DNA of 31,473 nt from NCBI GenBank assembly GCA_041398745.1, contig JAWKUB010000017.1, forward strand, positions 1-31,473. Direction: 5' to 3'. Below, piece after piece: positions 20,430 to 29,338 of this stretch (the stretch's first letter is position 1; each line of letters opens with the position of its first letter). Under the pieces are notes generated by a model. The model searched no databases and was not told the DNA's origin. It saw only the letters and a program-made list of their open reading frames with translations. The position numbers and the translations under genes are program-made. The stretch is from JACKHO01 sp041398745. Its GTDB lineage: Bacteria; Planctomycetota; Planctomycetia; Planctomycetales; Planctomycetaceae.

Positions 20430-21974
20430 ATGGCGGCGAAACGCAAACCGATGACGCCCGACCCGGATGCCACGCTGCGGTCCATCATGGAAGGGACTGC
20501 CGGGGCCAGTGGAGAGCATTTCTTCCGCTCGCTGGTGCAGTACCTCGCCGTCTCACTCAACGTGAAGTCGTCGTTTGTGGCTGAGTTCAACCCGGAGCGA
20601 ACGCAGGTACAGACGCTCGCTGTCTGGGTGGATGGAGAGCATGTCCCAAACTTCGACTTCGGGATTGAGGGAACGCCCTGCAAGCACGTTCTCAGCGGAG
20701 CGATTCAGCATTTCGCCGATGACGTACAGCAGTTGTTCCCCACCAACGACCATCTCAGGGCGTTGGATGCTCGCAGCTATCTGGCGATTCCTCTGATGGA
20801 TGAGGCTGGTGTCGTCGTCGGGCATCTCGCCGTGATCGATGACAAGCCTCTCGCCGCCGACGAGCGAGAGTTATCGATCTTTCACATCTTCGCCGCCCGT
20901 GCGACTGCCGAACTGATTCGTCGGCAGGCCGTCCGGCAACTGGATGACAGCCGACAGCGGGAACATCGCTTGCGGGTTGAACGCCAGCGAATGGAAGCGG
21001 AAGTCGCCTACCTGCGGGAAGAGTTGCGAACACGTTCCGACTTCTCGGAGATCGTTGGGGAAAGCGACGGCATCTGGAAGGTGTTGCGGAGCATCGACAT
21101 GGTTGCTCCCACCGACAGCACGGTGCTGATTCTCGGTGAGACCGGCACGGGCAAGGAACTTGTGGCACGAGCCATCCACAAGAACAGCAAACGCAACAAT
21201 GGACCATTCGTGCGAGTCAACTGCGCTGCTTTGCCCGAATCGCTGTTGGAGAGCGAACTCTTCGGCCACGAGCATGGTGCCTTTACCGGAGCGACCCAGC
21301 AACGAACGGGACGATTCGAGTTGGCGGACGGAGGGACGATCTTTCTTGATGAGATCGGCGAGATGCCGTTGCCTGCGCAGTCACGCTTGCTCAGGGTTCT
21401 GCAAGAACAGGAACTCGAACGTGTTGGCAGCAGTCAAACCATTCGAGTGGATACCCGAGTGTTGGCTGCGACAAATCGAAACCTGCTCGATATGGTGGAT
21501 GAAGGGACGTTTCGGGAAGACCTGTACTACCGGCTCAACGTCTTTCCGATTCAGGTGCCTGCACTACGGGAACGCAATGAGGACATTCCCACGCTGGTTC
21601 GGTTCTTTCTGAAGAAGCTGGCGGAACGACTGGGAAGACAGATCGAGACCGTGCCCGTCAGCATCATCTCGACTCTTCAGGAGTACAACTGGCCGGGGAA
21701 CGTTCGGGAATTGGAGAACGTCGTCGAGCGGGCGATGATTCTCTCCACGGGTGACACGCTGCAACTTCCCAGCGGTGTCATTCCCGTCCGCCGCCAGAAG
21801 AAAAGCTCGGCTCTTCGTTCACTCGCCGAGATGGAGACCGAACACATCCGGGCCGTGCTGGACCACACCAACGGCGTCATCGCCGGGCCGCAGGGAGCGG
21901 CCAAGATTCTCGACATGAACCCCAATACGCTTCGCAGCCGGATGGAAAAACTGGGCATCACGGTGGAGCGCTGA
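20430..21974 (+). CDS. GAF-AAA-Fis sigma-54-dependent activator
   Basis: The protein has 514 residues from the ATG at 20430, chosen over an ATG at 20364 because GAGGGGAGAGAG lies 7 nt upstream. An N-terminal GAF sensor domain (about 15-175; EGTPCKHVL, GVVVGHLAVIDDKPL) leads by a coil to the AAA+ domain. That domain has Walker A GETGTGKELVARAIH, the sigma-54 contact loop GAFTGA, and Walker B GGTIFLDEIGEMP. A Fis-type helix-turn-helix ends the protein (GAAKILDMNPNTLRSRMEKL). It resembles FhlA/NorR-type regulators. It presumably senses a small ligand, perhaps a nitrogen oxide species, and opens the P460 promoter. Confidence 0.95.
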   Translation: MAAKRKPMTPDPDATLRSIMEGTAGASGEHFFRSLVQYLAVSLNVKSSFVAEFNPERTQVQTLAVWVDGEHVPNFDFGIEGTPCKHVLSGAIQHFADDVQQLFPTNDHLRALDARSYLAIPLMDEAGVVVGHLAVIDDKPLAADERELSIFHIFAARATAELIRRQAVRQLDDSRQREHRLRVERQRMEAEVAYLREELRTRSDFSEIVGESDGIWKVLRSIDMVAPTDSTVLILGETGTGKELVARAIHKNSKRNNGPFVRVNCAALPESLLESELFGHEHGAFTGATQQRTGRFELADGGTIFLDEIGEMPLPAQSRLLRVLQEQELERVGSSQTIRVDTRVLAATNRNLLDMVDEGTFREDLYYRLNVFPIQVPALRERNEDIPTLVRFFLKKLAERLGRQIETVPVSIISTLQEYNWPGNVRELENVVERAMILSTGDTLQLPSGVIPVRRQKKSSALRSLAEMETEHIRAVLDHTNGVIAGPQGAAKILDMNPNTLRSRMEKLGITVER

Positions 21975-21975
21975 T

Positions 21976-22332
21976 ATGCGAAAGTTCCGAGTCAAACGCA
22001 TCTATGACGCCCCCAACCCCGAAGATGGTGTGCGGCTTTTGGTAGATCGCCTCTGGCCACGAGGTGTCTCCAAAGAGGCCGCCAAGATTGACTTGTGGGT
22101 GAAGGAACTCACGCCATCGCATGAATTGCGCAAATGGTTTCACGACCACCTCGAACAACAGGATGAGTTCGCTAACCGATATCGGCTGGAACTCAGCGAA
22201 CGCCTCGACGACATCATCGAGTTATTTGCTTCAATGGATTCGTCGGCACTGACGCTGGTAACGGCCACAAAAGATTTCAAGCGTGGACATGTCGCTGTCC
22301 TGAAGGACTTCCTTGAAGCTCACGTTTCCTGA
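21976..22332 (+). CDS. DUF488 family protein
   Basis: This 118-residue protein starts 1 nt after the activator stop and shows the DUF488/YeaO signature: VKRIYDAPNPEDGVRLLVDR, LWPRGVSKEAA, LWVKELTPSHELRKWF and TLVTATKDFKRGHVAVLKDF. The family is small, soluble and of unknown biochemical function. Probable co-transcription with the sigma-54 activator is the only contextual hint. Its 3' end overlaps the convergent SRPBCC gene by 13 nt. Confidence 0.9.
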   Translation: MRKFRVKRIYDAPNPEDGVRLLVDRLWPRGVSKEAAKIDLWVKELTPSHELRKWFHDHLEQQDEFANRYRLELSERLDDIIELFASMDSSALTLVTATKDFKRGHVAVLKDFLEAHVS

Positions 22333-22787
22333 GCCATCTGCTCCAAATGTCGAGCGATGGCTCGCTTTAACAGGAAGGAGATCAACCACAGCAGCGGTCT
22401 CGTCAGGGCGGACTTTGGGTACATCTCGAAGGATCGGACAACGTGTGTTCGGTCGCCGTGTTGCTTGAAGTCCCACGTCTCGTCGAAAGCTGTCGCCAGT
22501 CGGGACACGGGCGGCGAGAACTCGTGCATGTGCAAGCGCAGTCGCCTTGACGGTTCCCACTCCACGATCTCTTCGACATGGGTTGAGCCGTCCCGGTTCG
22601 TCACCCGGATTCTCGTCCCCACGATTTCGGCGGTCCTCGTCTCGAACTCGGCCTGCTTGATCCCCGGCAGCGGCCCATAGCCGTTGAACTCGGGCCACTT
22701 GGTCAGGTCAAGAATCTGGCTGGCGATCTCCTCGGGCTGCTGGGGAAGCGTGGCTTGGCAGCAGAAAGTGATCGGCTTATTTGTCAT
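22320..22787 (-). CDS. SRPBCC (START-like) lipid/ligand-binding protein
   Basis: The protein has 155 residues from the ATG at 22787, which overlaps the end of the transporter gene by 11 nt. It has a helix-grip fold pattern: ITFCCQATLPQQPEEIASQI, LDLTKWPEFNGYGPLPGI, VGTRIRVTNRDGS, and a C-terminal amphipathic/hydrophobic helix (LTRPLLWLISFLLKRAIARHLEQ). Such proteins bind hydrophobic ligands. It is translationally coupled to the CDF transporter gene. Confidence 0.85.
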   Translation of the reverse strand: MTNKPITFCCQATLPQQPEEIASQILDLTKWPEFNGYGPLPGIKQAEFETRTAEIVGTRIRVTNRDGSTHVEEIVEWEPSRRLRLHMHEFSPPVSRLATAFDETWDFKQHGDRTHVVRSFEMYPKSALTRPLLWLISFLLKRAIARHLEQMAQET

Positions 22788-23394
22788 GGCAGCCACATTC
22801 TCCTTCCTCCAGCGTCTCGAAGCCTTCTCGGATAATCAGCACGGCGATCACCAGTGCGGCCACGGAGTCGATCCACCACAGCCGCCAGATATAGAATGTT
22901 CCCAAGCCAATCAGCAGGGCGACGGAGAGCATCAGGCAGGCCAGCGTCTCCTTGGAATCGGCGACGAGGCTACGACTGCCGATGGATTTCCCAAGCCGGT
23001 ATTTCAGCAGGAACAGCATCGGCATCACGATGATCGAGGCAATCGCCAATCCGATCCCGATGAGACTGGTTTCTGGGGCTTTCTGCTGGTAGAGAGCGTA
23101 ACCGGCGTCGAGAATGACGTAACCGCCGAGGACGAAGAACGAGTAGCCGACGAGCCGGGCCGCTCTGTGTTCAATCTTCTCGAACTGTTCCTCGTCGGCA
23201 GCCGGATCGAACTTCCAGAACCTGCAGACCATCGCCATCCCCGACAGCGACTCGACGAAACTGTCAAGGCCGAAGCCCAAGAGAGCGTTGCTACCCGAGA
23301 GCGCAGCCCCCAGCATCGCCACGCCCCCTTCAATGAGGTTGTAGGCGACGGTGAAAAAGGCGAGGGCAAGGGCTTTCGATCTCGTGGACGGCAT
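22777..23394 (-). CDS. cation diffusion facilitator family transporter
   Basis: The protein has 205 residues from the ATG at 23394; an upstream extension to 23520 is less protein-like. It has five or six membrane spans, with metal-site sequences LLGFGLDSFVESLSG in TM2 and VADSKETLACLML with WWIDSVAALVIA in later spans, resembling CDF/Co-Zn-Cd exporters. The second metal-binding pair is DSKET rather than the HxxxD of well-studied zinc exporters, so selectivity is uncertain. The C-terminus ends GECGCHDK, possibly metal-binding. No cytoplasmic CDF tail is present. Confidence 0.87.
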   Translation of the reverse strand: MPSTRSKALALAFFTVAYNLIEGGVAMLGAALSGSNALLGFGLDSFVESLSGMAMVCRFWKFDPAADEEQFEKIEHRAARLVGYSFFVLGGYVILDAGYALYQQKAPETSLIGIGLAIASIIVMPMLFLLKYRLGKSIGSRSLVADSKETLACLMLSVALLIGLGTFYIWRLWWIDSVAALVIAVLIIREGFETLEEGECGCHDK

Positions 23395-23571
23395 CTCGTG
23401 AAAATCATCGTTTGGAGCGTCGGGCAGGGTTGTTCCAATAATTGTAACGGCAACCCCCTGAACCTTTCCCGGCGAGAGGTGTCTACGAGGAGAACATCCA
23501 CAGAACCGGAGGTGCGCCATGCGACATACGAATCACGAAGAATTCGACGAACAGCCATTTTTTTCGAGACG

Positions 23572-23739
23572 ATGAGCAAGCGTCGTCGGGGATATCCGTC
23601 CGAAACGCAGGTCAAGCGTGGAATGCGGGTCGTCAACGGCGGCAAGCTGCTGGAGGAAAAGCTCGGGCGGAATGATCTCTGCCCCTGCGGTTCCGGCAAT
23701 CGCTTCAAGAAATGCTGTCTCTCGAAAGGCTGCTTTTGA
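23572..23739 (+). CDS. SEC-C motif small protein
   Basis: This 55-residue basic protein has an ATG at 23572. Its C-terminal half is a SEC-C zinc-binding motif (GRNDLCPCGSGNRFKKCC) as found at the end of SecA. The motif binds zinc and mediates protein or ribosome contacts. It is followed at 23782 by a strong terminator. It is free-standing, too short to carry another domain. Confidence 0.85.
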   Translation: MSKRRRGYPSETQVKRGMRVVNGGKLLEEKLGRNDLCPCGSGNRFKKCCLSKGCF

Positions 23740-23781
23740 TGGCGTGAACCGGGATCACTACTTTTAGGGACTGAACACCCA

Positions 23782-23815
23782 AAGCCCGCTCGGTTCAACG
23801 AAACCGAGCGGGCTT
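23782..23815 (+). terminator. rho-independent terminator
   Basis: AAGCCCGCTCGGTT and AACCGAGCGGGCTT form a near-perfect 14-bp stem followed by TTT. It closes the SEC-C gene and insulates the RNA repair operon that begins at 23846. Confidence 0.9.
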
Positions 23816-23845
23816 TTTGCATTTGGACTGACAACACGGTGAGTC

Positions 23846-24286
23846 ATGGAAGCGGTCGTCTTCGTCGGGCTGCAAGCGTCGGGGAAATCGTCCTTCTACA
23901 AGGAACGGTTCTTCTCCACGCACGTTCGGATCAGCCTCGACTTGTTCCGCACTCGGAACCGAGAACGGCGACTGCTGGCCCTGTGTCTGGAGACTCAGCA
24001 GCCGTTTGTCATCGACAACACGAACCCGACTCGGGAAGAGCGAGCGAAATTCATCGACGCTGCGAAGTCGGCCAAGTATTCCGTGGTCGGGTTCTACTTC
24101 CGGTCCAAAGCCGAAGAGTGCCTCACTCGGAATCAGCAGCGAACGGATCAAGTGCCGGATGTCGGCATCTTGTCCACAGCCAAAAAACTGGAACTGCCAA
24201 CATTGGAAGAAGGGTTCGACACCCTGAAATACGTCCGACTGACGGAAGCTGGTTTCGTCGTCGAGGAGTGGAACGATGAAGTTTGA
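23846..24286 (+). CDS. P-loop polynucleotide/nucleoside kinase-like protein
   Basis: This 146-residue protein has Walker A GLQASGKSS at 8-16 and RNRERRLL followed by FVIDNTNPTREERAKFI, the DNTN motif typical of T4 Pnkp-like 5'-OH kinases. C-terminal sequences include VGFYFRSKAEECLTRNQQR. By family it would phosphorylate RNA or DNA 5'-OH ends. It is the first gene of the RNA repair operon and overlaps the Thg1-like gene by 11 nt. A second, larger kinase domain is encoded at 25792, so the two may differ in substrate. Confidence 0.87.
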   Translation: MEAVVFVGLQASGKSSFYKERFFSTHVRISLDLFRTRNRERRLLALCLETQQPFVIDNTNPTREERAKFIDAAKSAKYSVVGFYFRSKAEECLTRNQQRTDQVPDVGILSTAKKLELPTLEEGFDTLKYVRLTEAGFVVEEWNDEV

Positions 24287-25052
24287 TGATCTCGACAAGA
24301 AGATGCGGGTCTTCGAGACCGCTGCCGACCTGTGCGTGCTGCCCAGCATTTTCATGGTCGCTCGTCTCGATGGTCGGAGCTTCACCCGGTTGACCAAAGA
24401 TGTCTGCCAGTTTGAGGCTCCGTTCGACGTGCGCTTCCGTGACCTGATGGTGTCCACCACGGAATCGCTGATGACCTGTGGTTTCCGGGTGCTGTACGCC
24501 TACACGGAGAGCGACGAGATTTCGCTGCTGTTCGATCCCGAGGAACAACTCTTCGGCAGGAAGCTGCGGAAATACAACTCGACGTTGGCTGGTGAAGCCA
24601 GTGCCCAGTTCTCACTGAAGCTGGGACAACCGGCCTGCTTCGACTGTCGGATTTCTCAGTTGCCCACGAGGGAACTGGTCGTGGACTACTTCCGTTGGCG
24701 GAACGAGGATGCCGCCCGCAACGCCTTGAGCGCTTGGTGCTACTGGACGCTCCGCAAGGATGGTCAGAGCGAGCAGCAGGCCACGAAGCGGATGCTCGGC
24801 CTGTCCGTGAGTCAGAAGAACGAGTTGCTGTTCCAGTACGGGATCAACTTCAACGATCTCCCGAACTGGCAAAAGCGGGGTGTTGGATTGTACTGGCAAG
24901 ATTACGATAGACCTTCTGTGAATCCGATCACGAAGGAAGAAGTTATGGCACGTCGGCGTCGGGTTCGCACAGACTTCGATTTATGCATGAAAGACGACTA
25001 CGGCCAGTTTGTTCGGTCGCTCATCTCCCAACCTCAAACACAAGGAGCTTGA
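24276..25052 (+). CDS. Thg1-like 3'-5' RNA polymerase (tRNAHis guanylyltransferase family)
   Basis: This 258-residue protein has the family palm: the first metal ligand in ARLDGRSFTRLTK (D32), VCQFEAPFDVRF, and the second acidic pair in YAYTESDEISLLF (D80/E81), then LRKYNSTLAGEASAQFS and DCRISQLPTRELVVDYFRWR. Thg1 enzymes add G-1 to tRNA-His; bacterial Thg1-like proteins repair truncated tRNA 5' ends by templated 3'-5' addition. It overlaps the kinase upstream and is followed after 2 nt by the RNA ligase gene. The array's tRNA-His (1438-1513) lacks an encoded G-1, a possible direct substrate. Confidence 0.93.
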   Translation: MKFDDLDKKMRVFETAADLCVLPSIFMVARLDGRSFTRLTKDVCQFEAPFDVRFRDLMVSTTESLMTCGFRVLYAYTESDEISLLFDPEEQLFGRKLRKYNSTLAGEASAQFSLKLGQPACFDCRISQLPTRELVVDYFRWRNEDAARNALSAWCYWTLRKDGQSEQQATKRMLGLSVSQKNELLFQYGINFNDLPNWQKRGVGLYWQDYDRPSVNPITKEEVMARRRRVRTDFDLCMKDDYGQFVRSLISQPQTQGA

Positions 25053-25054
25053 CG

Positions 25055-25791
<737 letters not shown>

Positions 25792-25795
<4 letters not shown>

Positions 25796-26910
25796 ACTGG
25801 GAGCAACTCAAACAATCGTCGCTGGAGGACATCACGGCATGGGCCGAAACCCATTCGTGGTGTCAGGCGATGGCGGACTGCGCACAGGACGTTGAGTGGC
25901 ACTCGGAAGGCGATGTTTGGACCCACACGAAGATGGTCCTCGGGCAACTGCTCGAACTGGATGAGTGGCCGTCTCTCGCCCCACACGAGCAGATCGTCCT
26001 GATCTTCACCGCTCTGTTCCACGATGTCGCCAAGCCGCTGACCACTGAAGTTGATCCCGAGACGGGCCGAGTCCGCTCTCCCAAGCACGCCGTCAAAGGA
26101 GAACATGTTGCCCGTGCCGTCCTGCGTGATCTCGGGTGCGACCTGACAACTCGTGAGGAGATCGCCCGGCTGGTCCGTTACCACGGACGACCGGCCTTCC
26201 TGCTCGAACGTGAAGAGCCAACCCACGAAGTCGTCCGACTGTCGTGGCTGGTCAATAACCGCCTGCTGTACCTTTTCGCTCTTGCCGACACCCGAGGCCG
26301 GGACACGGACTCCATGACTCGGCCCGAGGAGAACCTGCAATTCTGGAAGCTTATGGCCGAAGAAGCTGGCTGTCTCGACCAGCCGTATCCATTCGCCACC
26401 GACCATGCTCGTTTCACGTTCTTCCGACAGCAGCAGCCGAACCTGCATTACGTTCCGCATGAAGACTTCGCCTGCACCGTGACGCTCATGACTGGTCTCC
26501 CCGGCAGCGGCAAGGACACATGGCTCTCCAGAAATCGCACCGACCTTCCGATTGTCTCGTTGGATGACATCCGAGGTGAGCTTGGCGTTGATCCAACCGA
26601 TAATCAGGGACGAGTGGCGCAGGAGGCCCAAGAACGCTGTCGAGAGTTTCTTAGAGCAGGAACGTCGTTTGCCTTCAATGCCACGAACACAATGCGACTG
26701 ACTCGTGGCAGGTGGCTCGACCTGTTCGCCAACTACAACGCCCGCATCGAGATCGTCTACCTCGAACCGCCATTTGAGAACCTGCTCCGTCAAAACAAGA
26801 CTCGGAGCAAGAATGTTCCTGAGCCAGTGATCCGCAGGCTGGCTGAAAAGTTCGAGCCGCCAACGTGGATCGAGTGCCACGGTCTCACGTTAAGCGACGG
26901 AAAGGAATGA
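25792..26910 (+). CDS. HD phosphoesterase / polynucleotide kinase fusion
   Basis: This 372-residue bifunctional protein has an N-terminal HD domain (about 25-210) with H45, the H77-D78 pair in LFHDVAKP, H105 and H131, and a likely further ligand D166. The C-terminal kinase (about 225-372) has Walker A GLPGSGKDTW and FAFNATNTMRLTR. HD-Pnk proteins heal broken RNA ends by removing 2',3'-cyclic or 3'-phosphate and phosphorylating the 5'-OH. The gene overlaps the ligase gene (ATGA). The pairing with a ligase is a known end-healing/sealing combination. Confidence 0.93.
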
Positions 26911-26914
26911 TCTC

Positions 26915-27310
26915 GTGAACGACGAGACGAAGAGAATCAAGCAGGTGATCGTTATGCGTCACGACTTGAAGATGCGTCGAGGGAAGCAGATCGCCCAAGG
27001 CGCTCACGCCTCGATGTCCTTCATCTGTCGTCGCTTGCAGGAACGTGGTTCGGTCTCACTGGCCGACTTCTCAGAAGTCGAACGAGCGTGGCTGACCGGC
27101 GCATTTGCGAAAGTCTGCTGCCGAGTGGACAGCGAGGAAGAGTTGATGGCCATTCACGACAATGCGGTCGCCGCTGGCCTTGAAGTTCACCTCATCACGG
27201 ACAGCGGCAAGACCGAGTTTCACGGAGTGCCGACTCGGACCTGTCTGGCCATCGGCCCGGATCAGGCTGAGACAATCGATGAGATCACTGGAGAACTACA
27301 ATTACTCTGA
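26915..27310 (+). CDS. peptidyl-tRNA hydrolase, PTH2 type
   Basis: The protein has 131 residues from the GTG at 26915, with GGA upstream. The archaeal/eukaryotic PTH2 pattern is clear: KQVIVMRHDLKMRRGKQIAQ, GAHAS, FAKVCCRVDSEEELM, and HLITDSGKTEFHGVPTRTCL with AIGPD. It cleaves the peptide from peptidyl-tRNA released by stalled ribosomes. PTH2 is uncommon in bacteria, which use the unrelated Pth1. Its place as the last gene of the RNA repair operon suggests recycling of tRNAs freed when translation halts on damaged RNA. Confidence 0.92.
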   Translation: MNDETKRIKQVIVMRHDLKMRRGKQIAQGAHASMSFICRRLQERGSVSLADFSEVERAWLTGAFAKVCCRVDSEEELMAIHDNAVAAGLEVHLITDSGKTEFHGVPTRTCLAIGPDQAETIDEITGELQLL

Positions 27311-27436
27311 GACTTGGCCGTCACTGAACCAATCTTGCGTGGCTCGCACCTCGCCATTAACCGCATTGGCTGCGTCCTTTTATACTCGGCTCGTGGGACG
27401 AGACAGCAGCAACGCCCATCAACGAAGGAATCCATT

Positions 27437-28318
27437 GTGTCCGAGGCGTACTATTCACGAAGGTTGAGAGAAACCGGCAATGAGGTGGAATTCCATTTCT
27501 TCAAACCGGAAGTTCTAGCACACTATCGAGAACATCCAGACTACGATGTCTGTTCGTCGCATCTATATGGAAATGGGTCGATGATCCAGAACATCTTTTG
27601 GGGGCGCACGAAGCAGAATGCCCCATGTCTTGCGGTATTGCTCGCACACCTTTCTGGTCTTTCTCCAGCGGACCAGACCCAATGGAAATGCTTTGAACTA
27701 GCTGACTCCGATTTGGCAAAGGTCGATGCCCGCTATCGAAGCCAGATTATCGACGGTGACTGGCCATCACGGATCGATTCATTTGAAGCAATCTTCTTGT
27801 TTGCACGAGAGATCAACTCCCTATTCTCAGGAGAAGGCGAGTTGATGTTTCGGAATTGCCCCAACTCCAATGTGTCGCCGGACTTTCTTATGCCGCTTGC
27901 ACACAATGCGGAAAGGTCGCTTGTTCGGTTTGCTCAAGACCTTGACACGCTTCTACAGCCCAACCCCAAGCTGCTGGTGAGTCGTATCGCCACCGAGGAT
28001 CGAAAGGGGGAAGCAGAGATCGCCCGATCCAAGGGGCAAACTCGCAATCTACTGCGGTTGTACTTTGAAGACAGGGGAGTGATGACAGCGGCTATCTCAG
28101 AGGGTTTGGAATCGTTCAAACGGCTAAGCAATCTTCGGCAGCAAAGTGCCCACACCCTTGTTGCTGCCGAGGGAGGGAAAGACTATCGGGAAGTTCAGTC
28201 CTCACTCGCCTTCGACGTACAAGCGGCACTGAAGGCGATGTTGGAGGGGGCAGTCCTTGCAGAGAATGCACCTGAAGACGGCTATCGCAGTTTTGTTTTG
28301 AGACTTGAAGTTGAGTAA
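27437..28318 (+). CDS. unrecognised protein with C-terminal HEPN-like motif
   Basis: The protein has 293 residues from a GTG preceded by GAAGGA at 27424; an ORF extension to 27314 is poorly coding. The N-terminal half is globular with aromatic patches (HFFKPEVLAHYREHPDYDV). The C-terminal half is mostly helical. Near residue 247 it contains NLRQQSAHT, an R-x4-H motif in a helix, with a hydrophobic helix after it (FDVQAALKAMLEGAVL), as in HEPN RNases. The rest is not similar to a HEPN family I know. It follows the RNA repair operon by 126 nt. It may be an RNase toxin, or an unrelated helical protein. Confidence 0.6.
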   Translation: MSEAYYSRRLRETGNEVEFHFFKPEVLAHYREHPDYDVCSSHLYGNGSMIQNIFWGRTKQNAPCLAVLLAHLSGLSPADQTQWKCFELADSDLAKVDARYRSQIIDGDWPSRIDSFEAIFLFAREINSLFSGEGELMFRNCPNSNVSPDFLMPLAHNAERSLVRFAQDLDTLLQPNPKLLVSRIATEDRKGEAEIARSKGQTRNLLRLYFEDRGVMTAAISEGLESFKRLSNLRQQSAHTLVAAEGGKDYREVQSSLAFDVQAALKAMLEGAVLAENAPEDGYRSFVLRLEVE

Positions 28319-28356
28319 TCGACAGTATCCCTGCGGCTAATGTGTGGCCGCAACGA

Positions 28357-28860
28357 TTATTCGTCCCCACGCTCTATCTCACCCAGCAACTCGGCAGCGT
28401 GAATCCTCAGCCACGCTTCCTCGTGTTCCGCCAACTTCTCAGCGATCCCCATTGCCTGTGAGGAACTGCCGCTGACCTTCCAAACGGCCCTTGCTGCTCG
28501 GAGGGCCAGCCACCTCTCGAAGTCAGGCTCCGACTCCACGAGCGGCAGTAGGTCGATCAAAGCCGCAAAAGCGGGCTTGGCCTGCTGGCCCATGTGAGCC
28601 AGCACGTCTATTGCGGCCACCTTGCGATTGAGAACAAGGTCGCTCTCGTCCTCGTCGGCGAGGATGCCGAGCATGATGGCAGTGGTGCGGTCGGCGAGAC
28701 GTGGGAACCTCAGCAGATGGTGCAGCGCTGCATCCCGAACAGCATCGAGATCGGGGTCGTTCTCGAATCCGCTGCTCAGCAGGTCCAGCAGAGTATCGAT
28801 CTTCTCCTCGTCGGTTTGGGGTTGGCCGGGTTGAAGGTCAGCGAATTCGTCGTTCAGCAT
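28357..28860 (-). CDS. HEAT-repeat-like protein
   Basis: I chose the ATG at 28860, which has TTGGA 9 nt upstream; an ATG at 28869 is nearly as likely. The 167-residue protein shows alternating helical hairpins with small/hydrophobic caps (DAALHHLLRFPRL, KVAAIDVLAHMGQQAKPAF, ALRAARAVWKV and LRIHAAELLGEIE), as in HEAT-like scaffolds. There is no signal peptide. It is convergent with the HEPN-like gene and probably mediates protein binding. No specific role can be assigned. Confidence 0.7.
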   Translation of the reverse strand: MLNDEFADLQPGQPQTDEEKIDTLLDLLSSGFENDPDLDAVRDAALHHLLRFPRLADRTTAIMLGILADEDESDLVLNRKVAAIDVLAHMGQQAKPAFAALIDLLPLVESEPDFERWLALRAARAVWKVSGSSSQAMGIAEKLAEHEEAWLRIHAAELLGEIERGDE

Positions 28861-28943
28861 CGTTGGCATTCCAAAAGTTGCAATGGAAAAGGCACCCGTA
28901 TCTTGTGATAGCGAGTGCCTCGACGCTTGGATGATACCGTGGT

Positions 28944-29050
28944 TCACACCGTGAACGCTGCGGGTTCGCCGGACTCGGCTTCGATCAGATCGCCAACCTT
29001 GTTCATGTTGAACACGATGTCTGGCTCAATGACATCACATGAACCAACAA
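28944..29050 (-). pseudogene. possible gene remnant or tiny ORF
   Basis: On the - strand a stop-free run gives VVVGSCDVIEPDIVFNMNK followed by VGDLIEAESGEPAAFTV and a TGA at 28944-28946, with no good start except an internal GTG or ATG. The composition looks coding. It may be the 3' end of a gene cut by the insertion that brought the HTH/polymerase pair. Confidence 0.25.
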
Positions 29051-29338
29051 CAACTTCTCACTTCGGCGGTTCGGATTTTCGGCTCGAAAGTTCTGATCCG
29101 CATCTCACAGTCTGAGATTTGCAGCGCACTCGGGCTTTGTGACCAAAAGCAGATGGTTGCCCAACTGGGCCTCACCTACGAGGCGTTTCGGTGGCGGATC
29201 GCCACAGGAATGTTGCCCAAGCCCGAGATCACGCTGGCAAGGCGGGCGTATTACAGCGCAGAGCAAGTGGTCGCTCTTGAAAAGCAGGAGGCTGGCGCAT
29301 CGAATGCAGAAACGCCAAATCATGGAGGAGAATTATGA
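29039..29338 (+). CDS. MerR-like helix-turn-helix protein (excisionase-like)
   Basis: This 99-residue protein has an ATG at 29039. A central segment (ICSALGLCDQKQMVAQLGLT, then FRWRIATGMLPKPEITLARR, then YYSAEQVVAL) fits a winged-helix module of the MerR/excisionase kind, which binds DNA at promoters or recombination sites. It overlaps the next gene by 4 nt (ATGA), so the two form a unit. It may regulate or direct the polymerase-like protein, or be a plasmid/phage-type accessory factor. Confidence 0.7.
   Translation: MNQQQLLTSAVRIFGSKVLIRISQSEICSALGLCDQKQMVAQLGLTYEAFRWRIATGMLPKPEITLARRAYYSAEQVVALEKQEAGASNAETPNHGGEL

Noticed and set aside
22684..23739. A 351-codon + strand frame containing the SEC-C motif.
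   Set aside because: Most of it is antisense to the CDF transporter; only the last 55 codons from the ATG at 23572 look real.
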